NCBI GenBank assembly: GCA_023392795.1
Contig: JAEWNJ010000044.1
Span: forward strand, 1-51,628
Source: Candidatus Cloacimonadota bacterium
Lineage (GTDB): Bacteria > Cloacimonadota > Cloacimonadia > Cloacimonadales > Cloacimonadaceae
DNA length: 51,628 nucleotides
Direction of reading: 5' to 3'
The position numbers were made by a program, and so were the translations under genes. A model generated the notes under the pieces. The model had not been told where the DNA came from. It saw only the letters and a program-made list of their open reading frames with translations, and did not search any database. Every line of letters begins with the position of its first letter. Positions within the stretch are counted from its first letter, which is position 1. This document shows, in pieces, positions 26,401 to 33,283 of this stretch.

Positions 26401-26693
26401 ATGATCACCAAAGATTGGATCAGTCGGATCTTATCAAGCTGCGAGAGATGTTTATCCAAATGGTCCAGAACATCATTGATGTCATATTCGCTCTCAATGA
26501 TCTGGCGCACATAGGCTTCCCAGGATACATCCACCTGGGAAAAGAGATTGGTGAGTAAGGTGTACAGGATGTTTATTTCGTTGCTGCTGATCTCGTTATC
26601 CGATTTTAGCACAGATACATAGAGCCTGGTGACCATGTCGATGGTCTTTTTCAGGCGCTCCTGCCCGCCCTTTTGTGCCGGAAATCTAAGCAT
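23430..26693 (-). CDS. TerB-like / FHA-like / ABC-ATPase / ABC-2 membrane exporter
   Basis: A 1087-aa single-chain transporter. Residues ~15-135 look like a TerB-type acidic helical domain. Three FHA-like beta modules follow (~150-240, ~255-315, ~325-400), without the canonical Ser-Arg-His set. The ATPase has Walker A GQSGCGKST (446-454), signature LSGGE (552-556), Walker B ending CDEPTSG (575-581) and switch His in TIHQP (H609). The C-terminal half has ABC-2 helices: about 762-785, 800-820, 845-870, 873-898 and 906-925, then a ~130-residue loop and a last helix near 1062-1080. ATPase-before-membrane order and the large late loop resemble ABCG-type exporters. FHA-ABC fusions occur elsewhere, but the substrate is unknown. 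Confidence 0.88.
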   Translation of the reverse strand: MLRFPAQKGGQERLKKTIDMVTRLYVSVLKSDNEISSNEINILYTLLTNLFSQVDVSWEAYVRQIIESEYDINDVLDHLDKHLSQLDKIRLIQSLVIMAKSEGDFAISEITEIMDLARLLQLSTDAFIPLIDYFETGSREQISIPCKHHISHVRHSVFSDYVIFGNGPFADIRYRNESLLPYETALFAIDKLFFLSIGNQSNVLVDGQPPPLNSVILLAPESTLELGGKEFSSSCLQLIYTNRALDDDIVFRKTTYDFIVSKQKHWFAIQVFGGTVALNGKEMSHAKRHEIYYDDRLQIKGYAPFDLSMVIEARSSIGVEDYVPAKLYILMERDYVSISRNDADYSIATIEMKNGTFYLNPPRKGFRIFVNRKQVVDPCPLNLNTDILTIEKRNYRINNYYDLVETPFEIQSMVVTDIKHYFADGKIALDSVSFEARKGQMIAIMGQSGCGKSTLTKVLSTEINPTYGQILIDGKNLDASINYYLEFLAYAPQEDLLYPNLSVFENLYYRLKLRNPLLPASKLIQKVQIIMQQVNLSHHRDTIVGEQRSKNLSGGERKRLNIALELLFEPTIIICDEPTSGLSFNDAEQIIDILSSLTQQGKIVILTIHQPNSSIFRKFDRVLMMDMGGKLAYYGPPQEAFAYFDDELSRLTQRRKEIEKKRQLLTSDYFYDLITYPEFNDRGEPVYQQINTTVQMKRMFPPEYWRDKFKRKMLFEMIQSEAPDPGTAQGEFKQKKRHLGLQTHFILLYTYISRSFKMKVRNRTNNLITFLEAPLLGLLISFILRHTTTESYSYSENNNIFIYIFVSLIAFIFLGMSNSIEEILGERKILLRERLMNLKLRYYQGSKLLTLSFFSLIQAVLYHLIAALVLGIEGLSFVSIVYFFLASMIGVSIGLMCSAFIKENRAIINLLPLVLIPQIIFGGAVIEFERMNRNLTIYSRHPIPEVVQMIPSRWLFEGLATAYAKNTKFHRALAKIEKKELTYLLDYKNAAMSSADFQEKRSEVFYAKKEVVERWNPNRTLNSYLNASVSMMDGRVLNSSRNEFLASIKIVKDSRLRTWNFNAMVVILFAFMINMVTALKLKYYFKE

Positions 26694-27082
26694 CAGAGCA
26701 CTCTCTGGCGAGGTTTATCATCGGTTCAGATGTCACATTAAACAATCCAGTATACATTACTACAAGCTCCGCGAGACGATAGGCGGAGATTAACTCACCA
26801 TCATCCAGCTATTTTTCGTCACTGTACCAAGTGGGATCGCTATCAAGAGAATTCTACATAGCGAAACAAACCTGAAACACTGAATCGCAAATCTCAAGGA
26901 TCAGCCATTTTAGTCAACAAAAAAGTCCTAACATCAGCTATTCCATTCTTCTTATTACCCTTGCTACTTAATGACATGTTCTTCGCAGTAATGGGAAAAG
27001 AGCAGGACTTGCCGTGAATAATGAAAAGGCGCCCGAAAGCGCCTTTGATAATATGTTCAGGTGATGAAAGCCAGGATGGCTA
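26694..27082. other. 389-bp intergenic region upstream of the exporter
   Basis: Holds the terminator of the upstream coiled-coil gene (27025-27046), a weak 6-bp hairpin (CTCCGC 26767-26772, GCGGAG 26783-26788) and presumably the exporter promoter. A minus-strand TTGTTT / GATGAT pair with 17-bp spacing near the exporter is weak. No gene of useful length was seen. Confidence 0.55.
27025..27046 (-). terminator. Rho-independent terminator of the coiled-coil gene
   Basis: AAAGGCGC (27025-27032) pairs with GCGCCTTT (27039-27046) with a 6-nt loop. On the minus strand the stem is followed by TTCATT. It lies 37 bp after the stop at 27083. Confidence 0.75.
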
Positions 27083-27952
27083 CTAGAGTAACTCGATCAC
27101 CAGGAATTTCTGTTTACGGAAGTTTTCCCGGTCGGTTACGGTAAGCGTAAAGTTGTCATCATCCTTCGTTACTTCATATGATGTTGCCACATGGTTGCTT
27201 AGCACGCTGTAGCCTTTCTTGGTGGCGGGGAAGGAAATGGTGTTATCATCCAGCAGGTTAATCTCGGTAAACTTGGCTGTATCGATGGTTTTGTTTACCA
27301 CAGTAACTCTTCCAATGCCCAGAATCCCGCCCTTGCGGTCAATGATTCCCTGTTCGAGGAGCTGGGTGCGTGTTCCCACCACATAGTAGATGAAGTTTGC
27401 GTTATATTCGGACAGCAACAGGGCTTCATCCTTCTCCTGAAGGCTCAGATCTCGAGCTGCCAATTCCATTTGGGATTTACGTCTTTCCTCTTCGATGGTT
27501 TCGTTCAGAATGCCCATTCTGGTCTGCAACTCGTCCATGATCTTTTCCTTTTCTTCGATTGAAGATCTCAGGCGGGCCACGATCTCTTGTACACCTTTGA
27601 GCTGGGTCTGAGAATTGGCTAGCTGAGCTTCCAGAGCAGCGATCTTTTTCTTGTCAGCTTCAATCTGCGTACGCATATTGGCGATCGAACTGATCAGGCG
27701 TTCGCGGCGATCGGCAGGAGTGGCTCCGGGTATTTCAGACTGAGTAAAGAGCTGACCCGAAAGATCTTGATCCAGGGATTCCAGATTCGCCTGTATCTCA
27801 CCAATGGTGGCAGTGGAGTTTTCGTATAATTCTTTTAGTTCTTCATTGCTTTTGATAAGTTCCTTGTTACTTTTGGAGGCGTTCATCCACACCACTCCAA
27901 AGATAATGGCCAGGATTGCCAACAAGGCGATGATGATTTGCTGTAATTTCAT
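27083..27952 (-). CDS. Membrane-anchored coiled-coil protein
   Basis: A 289-aa protein. One N-terminal membrane helix (IIIALLAILAIIFGVVWM) is followed by a long coiled coil to about residue 190, rich in Glu, Lys and Leu. A compact C-terminal domain includes YYVVGTRTQLLEQGIIDRKG and GILGIGRV. Proteins of this shape are common in Bacteroidetes-like genomes and are sometimes annotated as Cbp1-family collagen-binding adhesins; the sequence gives no independent support for collagen binding. The ATG at 27952 is chosen because AGGAG precedes it and the membrane helix then starts at once; an ORF extension to 28051 has no ribosome site. It is divergent from the NFACT gene. Confidence 0.72.
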   Translation of the reverse strand: MKLQQIIIALLAILAIIFGVVWMNASKSNKELIKSNEELKELYENSTATIGEIQANLESLDQDLSGQLFTQSEIPGATPADRRERLISSIANMRTQIEADKKKIAALEAQLANSQTQLKGVQEIVARLRSSIEEKEKIMDELQTRMGILNETIEEERRKSQMELAARDLSLQEKDEALLLSEYNANFIYYVVGTRTQLLEQGIIDRKGGILGIGRVTVVNKTIDTAKFTEINLLDDNTISFPATKKGYSVLSNHVATSYEVTKDDDNFTLTVTDRENFRKQKFLVIELL

Positions 27953-28040
27953 GCTTGACTCCTGATCTGTTTTATTGTTAGTGTCATTCACATGATACAT
28001 GCCTTTTGTGTCAAGGCAAATAAGTCTTTTGGAAGAACAA

Positions 28041-29450
28041 ATGAAATACACATACCTTGCGGCCTGGGCAAAGGAATATGCCTTAGATCATGCCGTGATT
28101 GAAAGAATATATCTAGGGGCCGCTGGACTATACATCGCTATGAAAGATGGACGGGTTCTGGTGCTGGTACTCTCTGCCAGAGATAGCTTTATCTTTTACA
28201 GAGATACAGCCCCCGAGGCTAAACCCGGACCTGAATTGTGGCCTCAAATCCGAAACAGCAAGATCTACGGCTGCCGCATTCACTCCTCAGACCGCATCAT
28301 CGAGTTCCATGTGGATCACAACGATATGTATGGCGAGTGCAAAAAGTACACTCTGGTGATGGAGTTCATGCCCCCAAAACCCAATGTGATACTGTGCAAA
28401 AGAGAAGGCATGATCGTGGTGGACGCCATTACCAAGTACAGTCTTTCAGAAAATCCCATGCGGATGGTGCTGCCCAATCAGCCTTACTATCCGCCCAAAA
28501 CCAGCTTTCAACCTGAAGCAATATCTGGATCGGGTTTTCCTCTTTGCGATTCTCAAACTGCTAGTTCCGCGAACACCTACTTTGCCTTGTGTTATGCTAA
28601 AAGTCTGCAAGACAGCGACTGTAATCAAGCTCTGAAAAGCAAGATGAAGCATTTACAGCGCGAAATGAAAAAAACCATCAAGCGTAAAGAGATGCAAGCT
28701 CAGGATTTGCAGAATGCCGAAAAAGCTGAGTATTACAGGACTTGCGCGGAAGCCTTGAAGCCAGTGTTGAAGTCCATCAAAGCAGGGCAACAAATGGTGC
28801 GCGCAGTGAACTATCTCAGCCCCGATCTTGAAGAGATTGATATCCCCCTGCAAGCGGATAAAAGCCCCCTGCAAAACTTGAATAGCTACATCAAAAAGTA
28901 TCACAAGGCTAAAAACGGACTGGAGATCATAAAGGTAAACATGGTAAAGACTGAGGAGGAAATCGCCAGGATCAAATCCCTGATCACGCGACTGGAAAGT
29001 GGGGAAGATCTGGATCTGGAGAGTGGCGACAATCTGCAGGTAATGAGCCAGAAGGTCCAACTTACCGATAGAATATTGAACCTGAGAGTGGACGATAGCT
29101 GGCAAATCTATATTGGACGGAAGGCAAAAGAAAATGACTACATCACCACAAAGCTGGGCAAAGCACAGGATTGGTGGTTTCACTGCCGCATCTACCGCGG
29201 AGCGCACGTCCTGCTGAGAAACTATCGCAAACAAGAGCCAGGGGCTGATATCATCAGGCTTTGCAGCTCGCTGGCCGCGTGGTATTCCAGCGCGAAGTTC
29301 TCGGTTAACGTTCCTGTGGATTACACTCAGGTACGCTATGTTCGCAAACCCAGGGGTAGCGCTGCTGGATTTGTGACCTATACCAATTATAAGACATGCT
29401 TTGCCAATCCGCTCGATATCCGCGCCGTGAGGAGCGAATTGGGATTGTGA
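28041..29450 (+). CDS. rqcH: NFACT family protein (RqcH/Rqc2-like), short form
   Basis: A 469-aa member of the NFACT family. In RqcH these proteins bind stalled 50S subunits and recruit tRNA-Ala to tail nascent chains for degradation. The N-terminal domain (about 1-180) keeps the Asp-Arg pair in SSDRIIEF (84-85). A coiled coil follows at once (about 195-325) with LNSYIKKYHKAKNG, then the NFACT-R domain with WQIYIGRKAKENDYITTK and FHCRIYRGAHVLLR. Typical RqcH proteins are about 560-570 aa with a helix-hairpin-helix module between the N-domain and the coil; that module appears to be missing here. GGAAG precedes the ATG at 28041. It overlaps recO by 4 nt. Confidence 0.85.
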   Translation: MKYTYLAAWAKEYALDHAVIERIYLGAAGLYIAMKDGRVLVLVLSARDSFIFYRDTAPEAKPGPELWPQIRNSKIYGCRIHSSDRIIEFHVDHNDMYGECKKYTLVMEFMPPKPNVILCKREGMIVVDAITKYSLSENPMRMVLPNQPYYPPKTSFQPEAISGSGFPLCDSQTASSANTYFALCYAKSLQDSDCNQALKSKMKHLQREMKKTIKRKEMQAQDLQNAEKAEYYRTCAEALKPVLKSIKAGQQMVRAVNYLSPDLEEIDIPLQADKSPLQNLNSYIKKYHKAKNGLEIIKVNMVKTEEEIARIKSLITRLESGEDLDLESGDNLQVMSQKVQLTDRILNLRVDDSWQIYIGRKAKENDYITTKLGKAQDWWFHCRIYRGAHVLLRNYRKQEPGADIIRLCSSLAAWYSSAKFSVNVPVDYTQVRYVRKPRGSAAGFVTYTNYKTCFANPLDIRAVRSELGL

Positions 29451-30181
29451 AGACCGAAGGAATCATTGTCTCCATCATTCCCTTTTCGGAGAGCAGCCAG
29501 ATCTGCAAGGCACTTTGTCGCGATGCGGGGAATATATCTTTTATCGCCAAAGGGATCCGTAAGAAAACCGAAGGCATACACCGGATGTGGGAATACGAGT
29601 TTGGTTTGACGGAACCAAAAGAAGAAGGGCTATTTTTGCTGAAGGACCTGCGTGAAGTGAGGGATTATGATCAATATCCCTCTCCCTCCACCTGGGCAGC
29701 GGCGGATTGCGGAGCAGAGCTTCTGACTCAGATCATCATTCCTAAAAGCGAATCCGCGGTTTATTATGCTCTGCTGAAAACTTACCTGGATTATCTGAAG
29801 ACGGTTTCCAGCGGTGGCATCTTCCTCTTCTGGCGGCTCATTATCCGGCTTTATATCCTGCTGGGGATAGATCTGGATGTGAGAGCATGCTCATTGTGCA
29901 AAGTACAGGGCAAGATGGTCGGGCACGCCAAATCTGGCGACCTGTACTGCGCATCATGTTATACCGGGGCTGGTCCGCAGACCATCCCCTTTAGCGGCGA
30001 AGCTGCGTCCATCCTTTATGCTCTGCCCGAGATAGCCAACCACTACCAGGATTTGACTGTAACCAGAGCCGCGGCCAGGGAGATATCAGCCTTTTTCGCA
30101 GATTACTATTATCAGCATTACAAACAGACGCTTAAGCTAATGAGCCTGAACGTACTTATGCAATTCCTCGCGGGTTCTTAG
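29447..30181 (+). CDS. recO: DNA repair protein RecO
   Basis: A 244-aa recombination mediator that helps load RecA on gapped DNA via RecF/RecR. The N-terminal OB fold is recognisable (VKTEGIIVSIIPFSESSQIC, then GNISFIAKGIRKK). A zinc site is visible as CSLC and CASC separated by 16 residues, followed by the helical C-terminal domain. The start is a GTG that shares bases with the NFACT stop (GTGA), with GAGGAG upstream; a longer frame from 29396 would lie inside the NFACT gene and is not needed. Its last codons overlap the stop of the convergent rubrerythrin-like gene. Confidence 0.92.
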   Translation: MKTEGIIVSIIPFSESSQICKALCRDAGNISFIAKGIRKKTEGIHRMWEYEFGLTEPKEEGLFLLKDLREVRDYDQYPSPSTWAAADCGAELLTQIIIPKSESAVYYALLKTYLDYLKTVSSGGIFLFWRLIIRLYILLGIDLDVRACSLCKVQGKMVGHAKSGDLYCASCYTGAGPQTIPFSGEAASILYALPEIANHYQDLTVTRAAAREISAFFADYYYQHYKQTLKLMSLNVLMQFLAGS

Positions 30182-30681
30182 AAGGGCTGGAAATCGTTTA
30201 TCTGCCAGTAATACTCTTCTGCTTCCTTTTGAATCTTCACCAAGTCATCATGGTGCTTAGTTTCCCATTTCACCATCACGCGATAGAAGCTTTGTAATGC
30301 TATGTTCTCCGTCTCTTGTTCGCATTTGCGGTAAAAATCGATGGCGTTTTTTTCCAGGAGCAAAGCTGTAGAAATCGCTGAAAACAGCACCTGATCTCCA
30401 CCAATCCGTTTGATGAATGTGGATGAAAAAATAGAATCTAACATATTCTCGAATGTCAGAGTATCTTTTATATCACTTACGTCTTTGTCTTTGTTGACCA
30501 GATTGTAGTATTCCAGTAAGTAGTTGTAGTGTCTTTCCTCTTCTTTCATGCGGGAAAGGAAGAATTCCTTCACTTCAGGATCACTACTGTATCCCGCGGC
30601 ACTCTTGTACATTGTTACACTGTCCATCTCGCCTTGCATGGCTTTTTTTAGAGAACGCATCATGTCATTTTTCGTTGCCAT
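30178..30681 (-). CDS. Rubrerythrin-like ferritin-fold diiron protein
   Basis: A 167-aa four-helix-bundle protein with six likely diiron ligands: E18 (GEMD), E48 and H51 (EEERH), E110, E140 and H143 (WETKHH). There is no C-terminal rubredoxin Cys4 domain, so it is a rubrerythrin-like core only. The likely role is peroxide or iron handling in an anaerobe; the exact reaction cannot be read. The ATG at 30681, with AGAGGT ahead, is preferred over an extension to 30795 that reads into the repeat-rich intergenic region. It is convergent with recO, the stops overlapping by 4 bp. Confidence 0.85.
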   Translation of the reverse strand: MATKNDMMRSLKKAMQGEMDSVTMYKSAAGYSSDPEVKEFFLSRMKEEERHYNYLLEYYNLVNKDKDVSDIKDTLTFENMLDSIFSSTFIKRIGGDQVLFSAISTALLLEKNAIDFYRKCEQETENIALQSFYRVMVKWETKHHDDLVKIQKEAEEYYWQINDFQPF

Positions 30682-30896
30682 TTGTAACCTCTGATTCACG
30701 TTTATTTTGAGATCGTACAAATACACTAACCGGGTATCGAGGATAGACAAGGAAAAAACGGATACGGCATTAAGGTCTGGTTCAACATCCTGCATAAGTG
30801 TAGAAAGTCAATCCATATGGAGTATTCTTGTTTAGGCCGCCTATACAATCGGGAGCTTGGGTGCTCGCAGTCAAGTACTCCAAACATGGCACCATA

Positions 30897-30969
30897 GCGA
30901 CCGCCTTCACTTCAAAACCTAAAAACCTGAAAACCTGAAAACCTGAAAAAGGCGGTACGGCGACCGCCT
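30897..30969. repeat. Direct repeat GCGACCGCCT flanking the tandem array, with hairpin
   Basis: GCGACCGCCT occurs at 30897-30906 and again at 30960-30969. The second copy also pairs with AGGCGGT (30950-30956) to form a 7-bp GC-rich hairpin with ACCGCCT (30963-30969). Confidence 0.7.
30914..30945. repeat. Tandem 8-bp repeat, four units
   Basis: Four head-to-tail copies of AAAACCTG (the first ends in A). The unit is not a multiple of three, so it is unlikely to encode a peptide repeat. Confidence 0.85.
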
Positions 30970-31006
30970 GTACACCATTCCTGGTTTCCCTCGCTGTTCG
31001 AACCCT

Positions 31007-31056
31007 CTTGCCACCCTCCTGCGTGCCACGGAAGAGGAGTCCAACTGGGTGGCAAG
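31007..31056. repeat. 10-bp inverted repeat
   Basis: CTTGCCACCC (31007-31016) and GGGTGGCAAG (31047-31056) are perfect complements with a 30-nt loop, in the same intergenic element as the tandem repeat. Confidence 0.65.
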
Positions 31057-31314
31057 TGGGCGGAAAGCCAGCCAAGCCCATCTGATGAGAGAAGATCTAA
31101 TCCCTTGTGAGGCCTTTGCTCTATTGGCTCATTAAGTTATGCTTTATGGACTATTTGTGATGCAATGAGTGTTTGGGGGTAAAGCGGACTGCGAAGAGAA
31201 CAAAAAGGCTGGACTGAAGAAGGGGAATGCCAGAGCCACATTGTAGTTGACAATTATTATGTGCTGAAAATAGGTGTACTATAGAAAATAGACCCTGTCC
31301 AAGGAGTAAAACCT

Positions 31315-32268
31315 ATGAAAAATATCATGGTCATCGGAGCCGCCGGTCAGATCGGATCGGAACTCGTACCTTACCTCAGAGCAATCTATGGGGCGAACAA
31401 CGTTATCGCTACTTACAATCACACTCCACTTCCTCAGGATTTGATGGAAGGTGGTCCCTCTGCCAAAATGGATGCCATCGACGGTAAATCGATGCAGGAA
31501 ATAGTTGGGAAATACAAGATCGACACCATCTTCAATCTGGTGGCGGTGCTTTCTGCCAAAGGCGAGGCCAATCCCGCTTTCTCCTGGAAGATCAATATGG
31601 AGACCGCGTTCAACTGTCTGGAAGTGATGAAAGATGTGAAAGGCGCAGTCTTTACTCCCTCGTCCATCGGTGCTTTCGGTCCCACCACTCCTCAGGATCA
31701 AACCCCACAGGATACGATCATGCGTCCTACCACGATCTATGGTATTTCCAAGGTTGCCTGTGAACTCCTGGGCGATTACTACTATCTGAAATATGGCGTG
31801 GATGCCCGCGGTCTGCGTTACCCCGGCATCATTTCAAACGTAACTCTGCCGGGTGGCGGCACTACTGACTACGCGGTGGAAATTTACTACGAAGCCATTA
31901 AGAACAATAGCTACACTTCAAATCTCGCCAAAGGCACTTTCCTGGATATGATGTATATGCCGGATGCCCTGCGCAGCGCTGTGGAACTGATGGAAGCCGA
32001 TCCCGCCAAGCTGGTTCACCGCAATTGCTTCAACGTGACCGCCATGAGCTTTGATCCTGAGATCATCGCGTCTGCCATCCGTAAATACATGCCAGATTTT
32101 ACTCTGAATTACAATGTGGATCCCATCAAACAAAAGATCGCCGAAAGCTGGCCCAATAGCATGGACGATAGCGCGGCCAGGAATGAATGGGGCTGGAAAC
32201 CGGAATTTGATCTGGATAGCATGACCCGCGATATGCTGGATAAAGTGGGCGCGAAGCTGAAGAAATAA
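31315..32268 (+). CDS. tdh: L-threonine 3-dehydrogenase, SDR (epimerase-like) type
   Basis: A 317-aa NAD-dependent short-chain dehydrogenase. The Rossmann motif is GAAGQIGSEL near the N-terminus and the catalytic pair is YGISK (Y142, K146). The block RPTTIYGISKVACELLG followed by RGLRYPGIIS is typical of the epimerase-like threonine dehydrogenases rather than of sugar epimerases. The reaction is threonine to 2-amino-3-oxobutyrate, normally followed by glycine C-acetyltransferase; no kbl gene is present here. AAGGAG precedes the ATG. The next gene begins 12 nt downstream, giving a tdh-dehydrogenase-asnS run. A sugar-nucleotide epimerase role is less likely but not excluded. Confidence 0.83.
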   Translation: MKNIMVIGAAGQIGSELVPYLRAIYGANNVIATYNHTPLPQDLMEGGPSAKMDAIDGKSMQEIVGKYKIDTIFNLVAVLSAKGEANPAFSWKINMETAFNCLEVMKDVKGAVFTPSSIGAFGPTTPQDQTPQDTIMRPTTIYGISKVACELLGDYYYLKYGVDARGLRYPGIISNVTLPGGGTTDYAVEIYYEAIKNNSYTSNLAKGTFLDMMYMPDALRSAVELMEADPAKLVHRNCFNVTAMSFDPEIIASAIRKYMPDFTLNYNVDPIKQKIAESWPNSMDDSAARNEWGWKPEFDLDSMTRDMLDKVGAKLKK

Positions 32269-32280
32269 GGAATATTGATA

Positions 32281-33279
32281 ATGATAAAGATTGGCGTCGT
32301 CGGTGTCGGGCATTTGGGACAGCATCACGCCCGCAAGTTTCAGAATATGGAACACGCCTGCCTGGTGGGCATCTATGATAAAGATGCCAAGCGCGCGGCT
32401 GAGATTTCTCAAAAGCTGGGCACCAGGAGCTTTGCGACTTATGAGGAAATGCTCGATTCCTGCGACGCCATCGATATCGCAGCCACCACTACTGCTCATT
32501 ATGATCTGGGAAAACCTGCCCTGAAAGCGGGTAAACATATCTTTTTGGAAAAACCCATCACCAGTGAATTGTGGCAGGCGGAAGAACTGGTTGCCCTGGC
32601 CAAAGAGCGCAATCTGAAGATTCAGGTGGGGCACATTGAACGGTTCAATCCCGTGATCATGAAGGTGGAGAAGGAAATCAAGGATCCTCTTTTTATCGAA
32701 TCAACTCGCATATCCACCTTTCACAAACGCGGTACGGACGTGCCGGTAGTCCTCGATGTAATGATCCACGATATTGATCTGATCCTGAGTTTTATCAATA
32801 GCCCCATCAAGACCATCCATGCCAGCGGAATTGGGCTTTTTACCAAAAGCATCGACATTGCCAACGCTCGTCTGGAGTTTGAGAATGGGGCGATAGCCAA
32901 TGTAACTTCATCGCGCGTATCTCTGAAACTGGAGCGCAAGATCCGCTTTTTCCAAAAGGACAGCTATATCAGCCTGGATTTTCAAGCCAAGCAAGCCCGT
33001 GTGATCACCAAAAGCGCCAAGATCATGAAGTATCTGCCCCAGATTATGATGGGCGCCACAGATATCGATCCTGAGAAACTGGTGGATCAACAAGTTTATG
33101 AGTGCAGCGATGGACCTCAGGACGCTCTGAGTATGGAGCTAGCTTCCTGGGTGGAAGCCATACGCCTGGACAAACGGCCAGTGGTGGATGGAGAAGCCGG
33201 CACCAAGGCCCTCAGCGTGGCCATACAAATATTGAAGATTATCGACGAACAGCTTAAAAACAAGAAGATTAAGGTATAA
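32281..33279 (+). CDS. Gfo/Idh/MocA family dehydrogenase, GnnA-like
   Basis: A 332-aa NAD-dependent dehydrogenase. N-terminal GVVGVGHLGQHHARKF is the dinucleotide fold, LEKPIT carries the conserved Lys, and VGHIERFNPV is a block I associate with GnnA-like members, which oxidise UDP-GlcNAc at C3 for diamino lipid A. No gnnB aminotransferase or lpx gene is nearby, so the sugar-nucleotide role is tentative. The ATG at 32281 is preferred over a TTG six bases earlier. It sits between threonine dehydrogenase and asnS with short gaps. Confidence 0.72.
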   Translation: MIKIGVVGVGHLGQHHARKFQNMEHACLVGIYDKDAKRAAEISQKLGTRSFATYEEMLDSCDAIDIAATTTAHYDLGKPALKAGKHIFLEKPITSELWQAEELVALAKERNLKIQVGHIERFNPVIMKVEKEIKDPLFIESTRISTFHKRGTDVPVVLDVMIHDIDLILSFINSPIKTIHASGIGLFTKSIDIANARLEFENGAIANVTSSRVSLKLERKIRFFQKDSYISLDFQAKQARVITKSAKIMKYLPQIMMGATDIDPEKLVDQQVYECSDGPQDALSMELASWVEAIRLDKRPVVDGEAGTKALSVAIQILKIIDEQLKNKKIKV

Positions 33280-33283
33280 ACAT

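Larger units (their letters stand above)
30682..31314. other. 633-bp repeat-rich intergenic region
   Basis: No convincing gene. It holds an 8-bp tandem repeat (30914-30945), a GC-rich hairpin flanked by a direct repeat (30897-30969) and a 10-bp inverted repeat (31007-31056), described separately. A 99-codon frame (30782-31081, minus) runs through these repeats but has no domain or good ribosome site. The right end carries the leader of the threonine dehydrogenase gene. The composition looks like a dispersed intergenic element. Confidence 0.6.

Noticed and set aside
27953..28051. N-terminal extension of the coiled-coil gene
   Set aside because: The extension is polar, would bury the membrane helix, overlaps the divergent NFACT start and has no ribosome site; AGGAG precedes the inner ATG.
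30914..30945. Tandem repeat considered as a CRISPR array
   Set aside because: Units are 8 bp and contiguous, without spacers, and no cas gene is present.
30990..31010. GTTCGAACC resembling a tRNA T-loop
   Set aside because: No flanking T-stem, anticodon arm or acceptor stem could be folded on either strand.
30782..31081. 99-codon minus-strand reading frame in the repeat-rich region
   Set aside because: It reads straight through tandem and inverted repeats, has no recognisable domain and no good ribosome site, and the 8-bp repeat is not a coding period.
31247..31282. TTGACA at 31247 as a promoter for threonine dehydrogenase
   Set aside because: The only fair -10 (TACTAT at 31277) is 24 bp away, too far; nothing suitable lies at 16-18 bp.
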